Part shown: piece by piece, positions 46,019 through 55,807 of the stretch
How positions within the stretch are numbered: position 1 is the stretch's first letter
How the letters are laid out: every line of letters begins with the position of its first letter
NCBI GenBank assembly: GCA_013180625.2
Contig: SNVD02014754.1
Span: 620,001 to 684,000, forward strand
DNA from: Boswellia sacra
Taxonomy: Eukaryota; Streptophyta; Magnoliopsida; Sapindales; Burseraceae
Length of the DNA stretch: 64,000 nucleotides
Direction: 5' to 3'
Program-made: the position numbers and the translations under genes
Notes under the pieces: generated by a model
What the model was told of the DNA's origin: nothing
Database searches by the model: none
Seen by the model: the letters and a program-made list of their open reading frames with translations, nothing else

Positions 46019-46396
46019 TGTTATGGTCATAATAGAATTAGGCTTTAATTTCACTTAACCCAATCAGCCCATTACTGAAACCCATTATTTGGGCCTATTA
46101 TCTGGATCCCACAATGACTCGTTCTAATGCCTATATAAACCCTTTGGATTTTTGCTTAATGTATGCACATTTTTCTAAACTCTGTCTCTCTCTAAATTTT
46201 CTTTGCTTTTGAGAGCTTCTCTCTCTAGGAAATCCTCTTAGAAAATTTTGATGTGCCAGAAACTGATATGGGCATCAGAGGCTTTTCCCTGGCACCACCG
46301 CCGACACCCTTGACTGTTTTCTTTGTTCTTAGGATTGGACTCGACGTACAATTCAAACTGTAACCTGCTTTCTTGCCGTCTGGAAATCGTGCATCA
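46019..46396 (-). repeat. LTR (3' LTR in element orientation)
   Basis: Plus strand starts TGTTATGGTC and ends GTGCATCA. Aligns with 48394-48730. Contains CCTATATAAACCC (46131-46143), whose TATATAA lies on the strand opposite to the element's coding strand, so it may be chance. Confidence 0.8.
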
Positions 46397-46514
46397 CTAC
46401 AGAATTCTAGAATATGGGCTTGGGCTTGCAATCTTTCTAAAAGCTAGGCCAAGCCTTATGCATATTTGGGCCATTCTAATAAGCAAATTGGGCGGGCTGT
46501 AACATCCGCTCCTA

Positions 46515-46660
46515 CCTAATTTTGTGACGTCCTCGATGCACTTTCGTCCTTGTAGCGTTGGATGTGCTCGCCAAATTGCCACAAGGCGTCTTCGCGTTCC
46601 TAGCTAGACTCACTATCCGGAAGGTTTTTCCACTTTACCAAGTATTTGGTGTATGGTGGA
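46515..46660 (-). pseudogene. C-terminal pol (chromodomain) remnant
   Basis: Minus-strand reading gives KYLVKWKNLPDSESS, a stop, then EREDALWQFGEHIQRYKDE, matching the chromodomain-like end of plant chromovirus pol (YLVKWKGLP...TWE...). The stop replaces the conserved Trp (TGG to TAG). The reading ends at TAG, as expected close to the pol end. Confidence 0.8.
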
Positions 46661-48393
46661 ACTCCTCTCCTTCACTTCTTCTTCTTTTTTAGTTGTATGG
46701 GCCTTTTTGTAAGTTTCAATTTGCCAAACTTTGTCTCCAATATCCAGTCATGCTTCCAAGTCCACGAAAACAACACTTCAATAGCACAAAGCCATGAATT
46801 TTCACCTTGTTTGGGCTATGCCCATATGCTATAACAGGTTCACTACATCATAAATAGTTTTACCCGTGTTTAATGTTCTCACGGCTTTCCTATCGAAACT
46901 GACTTCTTATATGTGATTGGACACATCTTATGTGTTTTAGAGACTGGAAATTGTTTTATGTTCACTTGGAACAGCCTCTTTGTTTTGTGTTCATTATCCG
47001 ATCCTCTTATACGTTCTAGCATATTCCATATTGCTTAATGGATATGTTAATCAAACATGCTTCATCACGTAAAGTTTCATGCTCATTTCATTGTCTTGGT
47101 TTTGAAAAAAAATGCTTATGGTTTGGAATCTCTTACATACAAGATCTTTATACTTATTGGAATTTATCTAATTTATATTAACTTGTTTTAGATAGGTTTT
47201 AGCAAGCTTTCTTGAAAGTATAAGCCAATTTAATATGCCTTCAATTTGTTTTGAAGTCTTGGATACATGTTCTTCACCATGCTGCTACGTTATTTTCTAT
47301 TAGTTAATAAATCCAATATGGTGATTAACTTATTTGAATGATTAAGTTTTGTTTGCCATCACTTTGCATATAAACTCCATCATGTTTTACAGGTCCATGC
47401 ACTCATATGTTTAACTTTTGTTTGCATTCCACTTCTAGCATGCTTACAGGTCCATGCACTCATATGTTTAACTTTTATTTTGGCTCTCTTATTTTATTTG
47501 TTTATTGTATGGTCACTACGTCTGGTGGGTCAACACAAAGCCTCCTAGCATATATCTATACCTTCACATGCTTATTACACCTAGTATTCATCATGACACG
47601 ACATTTATTATTTCTTATATCATATTTTATAACTTTATACTTTATGCAATATTATATGTTGCATGCTACATGTTTTTTTGTTTTTTCAAACTCGGGTAAG
47701 TATATTCTAAGTACTAACAACCACTTTGGATTATGTAGCTAGCTGCCACCATGTTGCCATAGTGGCCACATGGATAAAAAATTCCAAGCTTTTAAACCTA
47801 CATGCTTTGTGTCCCGCAATCATGTATTCTACCTTTGTGGACCATGCATGCATATTCATGAACCAATTATCAAATCTTTCTACATAATTTTTCATAAAAG
47901 CATGTTGAGCAAACTATGCACTAAGTCTTCATTTTTATTCTTCTCAAAGTCATAATCAATGAATAATATTCATTAAATAGAGAAGGGAGAAGGAAAATTT
48001 TCCTCCTACTTTGTTTGTCTCGAACACCTCGCGCGACTGCCTTCCAGACTTGCCTCTTCCAAGATGCTATTTCCTCCTTGTTACGGTTGCCTTATCACCT
48101 CCGAACTTTGACTTCTTACATTATGACAACATATTAGGGATTTTATTACGAAGGGGAAGGGTAGTGAAAGGATTATATAGATTTTATATATATAAAGTGA
48201 AAGTCTACCTCAACATTTATCAATTATATGATCCTCGTCCATGTAACGCTCACCTAGGGTTCAAGCCACGTTAGACTTACACGTATGGTAAAACTCACCT
48301 TTTAGGCCTTCCACTAATATTTAGATTACAGCCCTGAATAACTTATTCGCCCCTACGTCAACCCGTTAGTCGAATTGGGTTTGGGGGGACTAC

Positions 48394-48730
48394 TATTATG
48401 GTTATAATAGAATTGGGCTTTAATTACACCTAACCTAGTAAGCCTATTACTGAAGCTCATTACTGAAGCCTATTATTTAGGTTTATTATTTGGGTCCCAC
48501 AATAACTTCTCCTAACGCCTACATAAATCTTTTGGATTTTTGCTCAAGGTATGCACATTTTTCTAAACTCTTTCTCTCTCTAAATTTTCTTTGCTTTTGA
48601 GAGCTTCTCTCTCTAGGAAATCCTTTTAGAAAATTTCTGTGTGTTGGAAACTGACTTGGGCGTCGGAGGGTTTTCGTCGACACCACCGCCTACACCCTTG
48701 ACTGTCTGGCCGTCTGAAAATCGTGCATCA
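48394..48730 (-). repeat. LTR (5' LTR in element orientation)
   Basis: Partner of 46019-46396; about 40 bases shorter, with one duplicated phrase (TATTACTGAAGC) near 48443-48466. Confidence 0.8.
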
Positions 48731-48970
48731 ACAGACATTTATCCTAGCCCTACACGGCACTATCTTTCAATTTTAAAATTGATATTGCTATAAAATGTTA
48801 TAACGTATCTTTTGATAATTATGAAGCATCAAAAGCCAAAACTAATTAAATTCACCATTGAATTTATAGTTATTGTCAATCATTAAATCATGGAAAAATT
48901 ATTTTGATACCATCAAAATAATAATGCCATTTGGTCGTCATAACATTAGTTCTTGCACAAATAATAATCT
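48731..48970. repeat. Duplicated block D2, copy 2 (right part)
   Basis: Continues 46018 after removal of the LTR element: TATCCTAGCCCTACAC, TTTTAAAATTGATATT, ATCAAAAGCCAA, CATCAAAATAATAATGCCAT, as in 29390-29600. Confidence 0.75.
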
Positions 48971-51238
48971 ATTTTGGGGTGAGTAATAAGAATTGCTTTT
49001 ATGATATAAAAGTAGGATTTTAGGCTGTAAGTTCTGCTAAAAGAATAATCAAACAAATCAAAGCCTAATATTAAAAAAATGTCAATTAAAAAAAACTAAT
49101 AAACTTGTACAGTCATGTACAGATAATATTAATATCATAGAATGAATTGACGAAAGTGGCTTGGTTATTTCATTATGAATAAAGAAAAAACTAGATATAG
49201 TACCGTATGATGGGTTAATATCAAATCAATATGTAATTGATTTTAATCTTGAAATGCAATACACATAATTACAAATACATCGTTTATCCGCCAAATGCAA
49301 TTAATTAGATATTAATATTCCAACACAAAATTAAAATTGCTCTCCTTACAGCAAATGTAAATGCAAATTTATGTGCCAAGCTTTATGGACTGGGCTTCAT
49401 CACGTGTTCTCAGCTAACCCAGGCCAAATTTCCTTCTGGCCCAATCCAAGGTTTATGTGCCCACTGTGAGTGCTACATTTACAATAATATAATCATAGAC
49501 ATAATCTCGACTGTTAAGCAATTACATTTGAACTGCAATTAAAAAATAAGTTAATTACAGGCTCTGTTGAATATATGAAAAATTATATACCTTAATATTG
49601 TTATTGATTTTAAGAAAAAGGAAGTGATTATATACATTTTTGATTTTCCAAAAAAAAATTGTTTCAATTCGACAATTTCTGTAAATAAATTTCTTTACAC
49701 AATATGTGAAGCCAGAGTTGACCCTTATCGCGTCTACTTTGATATTAAATATAACATAGAAGAATATAATTAGATACCAAATAAATAAACTAGTAAGTAG
49801 TAAAATCATTTGATTTGATTTTGAAGAAACTAGAAGTATTATCCACTAATGCTATGAAACACAGAACAGGAACAGACCACAGATGTGCTTCTGGGGGTTT
49901 TCTTGCATACTGAAATATATTATGGCTTCCATCAACGCCAACTCTAGCTACCATCGCCTTTTGCACTCTCTCTAAGAGTCCAATAGGCAATTTGAGATTG
50001 ATGGTTGGGCAAAAGAGAATTATTTCCGACTGTGAAAATGCAACTATTAGACATTTGGTGATCATAATTAATTATACTTGTTTTTTCCGGAATATAACAG
50101 ATATTTTTGGCTGCCTAATCTTCTTGCTTTCTAACTGCTATTTACATGAAGAAATTATTGTCCAAAAAGAAATTAGGATTTTGCTAATCTTAAAAACATT
50201 TCATCTAACTTAATTATTTTCTATTATTTTTCTTCATTTAAATTGTATCCAAGTCATTTGAGAGGTATAATTACAAAATAGTAATACTTGATATAGTCCC
50301 ATTTTTTTCCTGAAAATGAGGAGTGATAAAATTGTTTTAAAAATTAGTAACACCCCCTCTTTTCATGAACCACCCAAAGGCAAGTTTCTTCCGACTTGTC
50401 AACACAGAATATTATAATATAGACATGCTCGACTTGATGAGATATTGCAATGAAAAGAATCAGCTGCGTAATTATAGATTTTTTTTGGCTAAATTTTTTT
50501 TATTAATACTCAATTTGAAGTATATAACTAAATTTTATTAGAGATATAAATATTTACTATAAGATATGTGATATTTTTTGATAAAATTAAATGTATTTTA
50601 TATATATATATTTTTTTGTTATTAAAGAAAAACATATAATAGTAAATTTTAATTTTAACGTTTGATAAGGAATAATGAAAAAAATATATATCTTGAAAAT
50701 ATTTTTTTGATAAAGGAAGATACCCAATAATTACTTTTCAAAATTGTTCTATATTTTATAAGATTTATACGTGAAAATTTTACTTTCTTTATGACACTAA
50801 AATATTATATTATATTATATATTCTTGTTCATGAATCACATGGTGTACCAAAGTGGATTAAAAAAAATAATACAAATAAATAAGTGAATACATAAAGTTT
50901 TAATTGATAATCATCGTCACATGCTTCTTCTTTATCTTGATTATATCATAACTATCTGTCTACAGCACTTCGATCTTACAGGACTTCATTTGATATCTTT
51001 TGCATTCAGGTACAGTTCTCTACACAACTTCATTTAATCAAAGCAAAGCGCCACCTCTTATAGGAAATTCTTGCTATTATTAACTTATTTATTTATTTTT
51101 TCCAAATATCGGTTTAAGTTGATCGAGACTCTTTGCAGTAACTTTGTGAGCATGATAATTAGTTACATTTATGTACTAGCACTAGCATTGTGTTGGTTTC
51201 TATGCTTGAAATTTTTTTTGTCACTTTCCACGTTTTAA
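48971..51238. other. Non-coding AT-rich region left of HAOX copy 2
   Basis: No gene recognised. A minus-strand open stretch (49790-50065, about 90 codons) has no known motif. 50900-51238 is the position expected for promoter and 5'UTR of HAOX copy 2; no TATA element or start codon can be assigned with confidence. Confidence 0.55.
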
Positions 51239-52640
51239 GGTAAATTGGTGGTTGAACCTAAAAACGCGAATGAGTTCCAAGAATTAGCTGGGCTAGCCCT
51301 TCCAAGAATGTATTATGATTTCTTCTCTTGGGGGAGTAGAGGACCAGCACACCTTGAAAGAGAATGTGGAAGCATTTCACAGAATCACGTAATATTATTA
51401 ATTATTAGTTAGTAGATAAGTAGTTTAGGAAATGAATCAATGATAACATCTGTTAACCAATCAGCTTTGTTCGTGGTTTATCAGGTTAAGGCCTAGAATT
51501 CTTGTAGATATGAGTAGAGTAGATTTATCAACTACAATACTTGGTTACAAGATTTCGGCTCCAATCTTCATTGCTCCAACAGCTATGCATAAGATGGCAA
51601 ATCCTGAAGGTCTCACTCCTCTTGAGTAGTTCATGAATTAGCTATGGTGAAATTTCTAATATAATTAGTTGTTTCTGTGTATTTCAGGAGAAGTAGCCAC
51701 AGTCAGAGTAGCAGCTGCAAGTAACACAATAGTGGTATTTTATTTTATTTTTTTATAACAAAGGTCTATTGAACTGGTTTCTTTACTTTGGCTGTTATAT
51801 ATGTATTAAAATTCCCTCTTCTTATTCCATCATGTCCAGCCATTCTTGAACTCGTTCATTTTTCAATTAGCAAAGCAACAATTGCTTGTGTCTCTTGCGC
51901 ATCATTGACAGGAATTTGATGGCAACTTGGCATCCTTTCTTTCAATACGTAAAAAAGCAGCGAGATATAGCAATTGCGCTAGTGCAGAAAGCTGAACGGA
52001 ACGGATATAAGGCTGTTGTCTTGACTGCTGATACGCTGAGATTTGGTCGAAGAGAGGCAGACATGAAGAATAAGTCAATTATCATCCCTTTCTCTTTCAT
52101 TCTATTTGATTGCATTTGCATTTTGGTGCACTAATGTATTATGGAATGCAGATTGTATAAAGTTGTCTCCGGTAGTCTAGTAACTGAAACCATCACTACC
52201 TTTAAATATCATAACAAATATTATTACACTTTGTCTCATTTTGTCACAAAAAAAAACCATATCTTCTGTATGTCATGTGAAAACTTCTGTAGATTGATTC
52301 TACAACGGCCAAAGAATTTGGAAGTCCTCTTAACAACCAAAATTGTCTCTGTCAGTGGATTCTTGTCCTTCATATTTGCAGTTTATGGTTTGCAATTATT
52401 GGCACCATGCACTTCCGGTGGTCAATTCATATGCTGTATTTATCAGTGCCAAAGACATGTGCCTTTTGCCCTCAATTCTTTTCTTCTACACAGCATCAAT
52501 AGTCATTGTGTGGGAGGGATATTGACCTTTGCTTACTTTTGCCTTTCTTTGAAGTCATAGACTAAAATCACATTGATTTAAAGGATCTAGACTTTTTTCA
52601 GGGTAAAGGTTCGAGTTTAGGAGTTTTTGTCAATAAGACC
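51239..52640 (+). pseudogene. (S)-2-hydroxyacid oxidase pseudogene, copy 2, cut off by MULE B
   Basis: Parallel to copy 1. Exon 1 (51239-51388) keeps VVEPKNANEFQELAGLALPR, the part copy 1 lacks, then one extra G in a G-run (51330-51334) shifts the frame; no ATG is in frame upstream. Exon 2 (51485-51609) gives [20 protein letters not shown], exon 3 (51688-51734) EVATVRVAAASNTIV. Exon 4 is deleted: intron sequence on both sides is joined near 51837. Exon 5 (about 51951-52072) keeps AERNGYKAVVLTADT, but its acceptor CAATAG is now CAATAC. Exon 6 (52293-52350) and the start of exon 7 (52602 to about 52640) follow. Exons 8-11, including the active-site His, are absent because ULP1 sequence of MULE B begins inside exon 7. 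The two HAOX copies probably arose by duplication of one locus. Confidence 0.88.
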
Positions 52641-52649
52641 GAGGATGCC

Positions 52650-55310
52650 AGCTCAAGGATTTATATGAGAGACTTTAGGATTTGAATGTGTCTCGTATGC
52701 CAGACGAGGATGTTATGAAGCTAGCATTGTACTAGGTGCTAGAGCGTTTTTTCATGGCACGGGATCAACGCCGACTTGTCTCCCGTGTGTGGTTGAATTT
52801 TGTCAACACACTAGCTAATTTTAATAATTATCCATGGGGTTCAGTGTCTTTTGATAAGACACTTAAAGGAATGAGAAACGCATTAGACGGGAGGTTACAA
52901 AAGTATAAAAAGCAAGCCAAAGCAAAGACAAAGCAGGTTGAGAGATATAACTTAAAAGGGTGCCCCTATGCTATTCAGGTACATACTACAAAAGATGTGT
53001 GTTGATGTGTTTATTATTTTCTTTGGCATACAAATTTAAATAGATAGTATCACTAAATACTAAATAACCCTCATGTTATGAAGGTTTGGTTGTACGAGGC
53101 CGTGCCGTACATTGGTGCGACTTTTGGGTGAGTGGCCAAGGACTGTGAGGGGAGGATATCATGCTTGTTGAAGTAGGAGACAATGAAGACCCCATCGGAG
53201 CACATCATCAAACATGATGTCCTACGGGTTAGGAGGCTGGTATGTACAGTTCTGCTGTCTTATGAACTTTTCTTGTTTTTTATCACCTTGAATCACTGTT
53301 CAATCTGATTGATTATTTGTTTACACATGCTCGTCCACTCGTCCTTTTGGAACCATGTGAGGTGGAGTAGAGGACACAGTGTTATGTTAGGCTTGCTGAA
53401 GTAGTTGGTATCTGGAGAGGTGCACATGTGGCCTGGGCGACATCTGTGAATTCTCTATTATTGCCTATTGAGAGGATTAAGCCACTTCCGATAAAGGATC
53501 CATTTACTCCACCTCTTGTAGGTTATAATTCCTCTGTTAGACCTAATGTGGGGCCAGCCAGAGACACAGTCAGTCCTGCAAGTGATGTTTGTATGCTGTC
53601 TCTATCGCCTATTCCCCTGTTTGTCTTACACGTCCAGCATACGAGAGTCACGGTCACGAGGATCCATCTGAAACTCAAGCCGCTGGACATAGTCCCCTCT
53701 ATAGGCCTAACGTTAAGCCAGACGATGACATTTTCCCTCCTATACACAATGTTCCTCCAAGCTCGCAGGTATGTAATGAGAATTTACATTCATATTCTTA
53801 TCTGTTTACATTTGCTGCTCCGTTGGTTTATGAAGGCTCTCGTTAATAATGACATACAGATGCAGCTGGTCCATGATAAGTTTCAGAGCATAGTACTGTG
53901 TGAGCTTGCATTATTACAAGCGGAGAACAAGGAAATACAGGAGGAGATAGTTCTTCTATGTAAGGTTGTTGTCCAACTGGGTGGCCACTTCGGTTACGTT
54001 GACACGGTATGTTGTAAAAGTTTAAAAACGGATTATGTGATTTCCTCGCTTAACCTGACGTTGAGGTTTGCTTTAATACAGGATCCGAATGTAGATTCGG
54101 ATGGAGGTTTGGGCGATGATGGTGAAGGTCAGCAGCCAACTAAACCTGATCCCGTGGACACGAGTGTTTATGTCGCCGATGCTCCTCCCACGGGCTTCGT
54201 TTCGCATCGAGGTCGTAGCTACTTTTAGGAAAGCATAAGCGGAGCCCCTTTGTTAGTCTACCGAGCAGAAAGAGGGTGAGGGTTGAGCCACAGCAGAAAG
54301 CCCTAGACGATCAACATGTACAGCTAAAGGCCCCAGTTTTACAGCCAGCAGAGAGACTAGATCAGCAGCCCCCCGAGGATACAGGTAGCGGTCTCGTCAT
54401 CTGGACTGGGGAGCCACTTGTTGACCCACGTTCCCCCCTTGTATCTGCTGATGTCGATGCATTCGAGGCATAGCTGCGGGACGTGGAAAGTGATATTGAT
54501 TTGGGTGTCTGTATCGCTGATCATGCATTCTTTAATACCCTGCTAAGGTCGTCAGAATGGCTTGAATCTGAGGTAGATTAAGTCCTTCTCGTCTCCTCCA
54601 ATATTGCAATCAATCTTTTGAATTATTATTGATAACCATTATTGTATTGAGCACATGGATAGCTACTTGTGGATGCTACGCTGCAGGGCTCGCGCTATGG
54701 CCGCACCTAATGTCCAGAGTTCTACTTTCCTAGACACCACATTCTGAGTTCGTATTTCGTAAACATCTGAATTTGTGCTTTACTTCCTGATTCCTTCAAT
54801 GCACTAATTGAACTCATGAAATTGTAGCTGAAGTGAAGTCGTTGTGGAAACAATACTTGGATAGACTGAACAACATTAAGTAGGTGAACGAGGTCGATAT
54901 GGTCCAATTTGTCGTGGGAGAGATGCCCCTTAATGGAAGACCATGGGTCGATGTGGCCAACATAAGTACCTTTATATTCAAAAAGTTAGTATATGCCCCT
55001 TTATTTGAAATGTTGTGATTGATTTCCGTGGTGTCAATTTCCTTTTGCAACTCTATGTCCCTATTAACGTCGACGACGATCATTGGGTGGTAGCGGAGGT
55101 GGATTTGAATCGCTGTGTCGTTGCCATATATGACTCATGTGTTGGCCATAGTTCCACAGACACGGTTAGAGAGATAGTCTAATGCTTGGCTGAGCTTATA
55201 CCCCGTATGGTGTCAATGAACGTTTACGATCTTCCTGACTACCCCACAACCCCTTACGACATCATGCGTATTGGGGATGAGACTGAGGCGCCCAGTACGA
55301 ATATACCATG
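52650..55310 (+). pseudogene. ULP1/DUF1985 gene of MULE B, 5'-truncated
   Basis: Starts in the middle of a DUF1985-side exon (LNVSRMPD-like segment, one frame change) and follows copy A exon by exon: LERFFMARDQRRLVSRVWLN, KQVERYNLKGCPYAIQ to 52978, VWLYEAVPY, TAG 53174 at the same place as 36284 in copy A, HVAWATSVNSLLLP, the coiled coil LLQAENKEIQEEIVLLCKVV (about 53909-53968), the acidic stretch, and the protease domain. The catalytic His is present (CAT 55081-55083, DDHWVVAEVD) and the YDS Asp is kept, but the sequence jumps from the DIMRIG-DE segment to 3'UTR at about 55310, so the Cys-containing block is deleted. The Pro-rich octapeptide array is absent. Confidence 0.85.
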
Positions 55311-55807
55311 ATCTCGTGTCATGTACATATTATATATAGTTACACATTTGTTTTAGTAGATAGTTTTGTGGATATGTACATATTATTGTATAGTGACTTT
55401 TTTTTATAGTCGCACTTGTTTTCCATGTACAGTGGTACGAAAACTTGTGACTACATATTTTTTCAGTTTTATTAGTACAAACATGTACCTGGAGGCCATT
55501 TCACTCATACATGAATGGTTTAGGCACAACACACATATGTTTTATACATTGACAAAGCATATAAATTCGAGTCTAATACATTGCCATTAAGATAGTCTAA
55601 CTCCAATCGTATAGGTGCGAAAAAACACGTAAACTCGTGTTTAATACATTAATGTTACATACATACATTGACAAAGCACATAAGTGAATGTTTCATACAT
55701 GAATGTTTAATATAATGACAAAATCACATATATGAAAATCATTATTAATTTGAACAAGCCACATATTGGAATACAATAAATATTACATAGACAAAATAAG
55801 TCCCTGG
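55311..55807. other. Spacer between convergent ULP1 and mudrA in MULE B
   Basis: Its left part resembles the ULP1 3' flank of copy A at 39090-39250 (shared ATTATTGTATAGT and TACGAAAACTTGT-like words). It has no CGAGTGTC-type array, unlike the spacer of copy A. Likely shared 3' untranslated region for both genes. Confidence 0.6.

Larger units (their letters stand above)
46019..48730 (-). mobile_element. Gutted chromovirus-like LTR retrotransposon, minus strand
   Basis: Two LTR-like repeats (46019-46396 and 48394-48730) share many phrases (CTCTCTCTAAATTTTCTTTG, GAGAGCTTCTCTCTCTAGGA, CACCACCGCC, TCGTGCATCA). On the minus strand each begins TGATGCACGA. Between them, 2 kb keeps only the end of pol (46515-46660, minus). 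It interrupts block D2 (continuity at 46018 and 48731), though matching target duplications were not seen. Most of gag-pol is missing, so any spread would have needed a helper. Confidence 0.8.

Noticed and set aside
49790..50065. About 90-codon open stretch on the minus strand
   Set aside because: The short phrase LPIGLLERVQ looks protein-like but no family was recognised and no splice or start context supports a gene.
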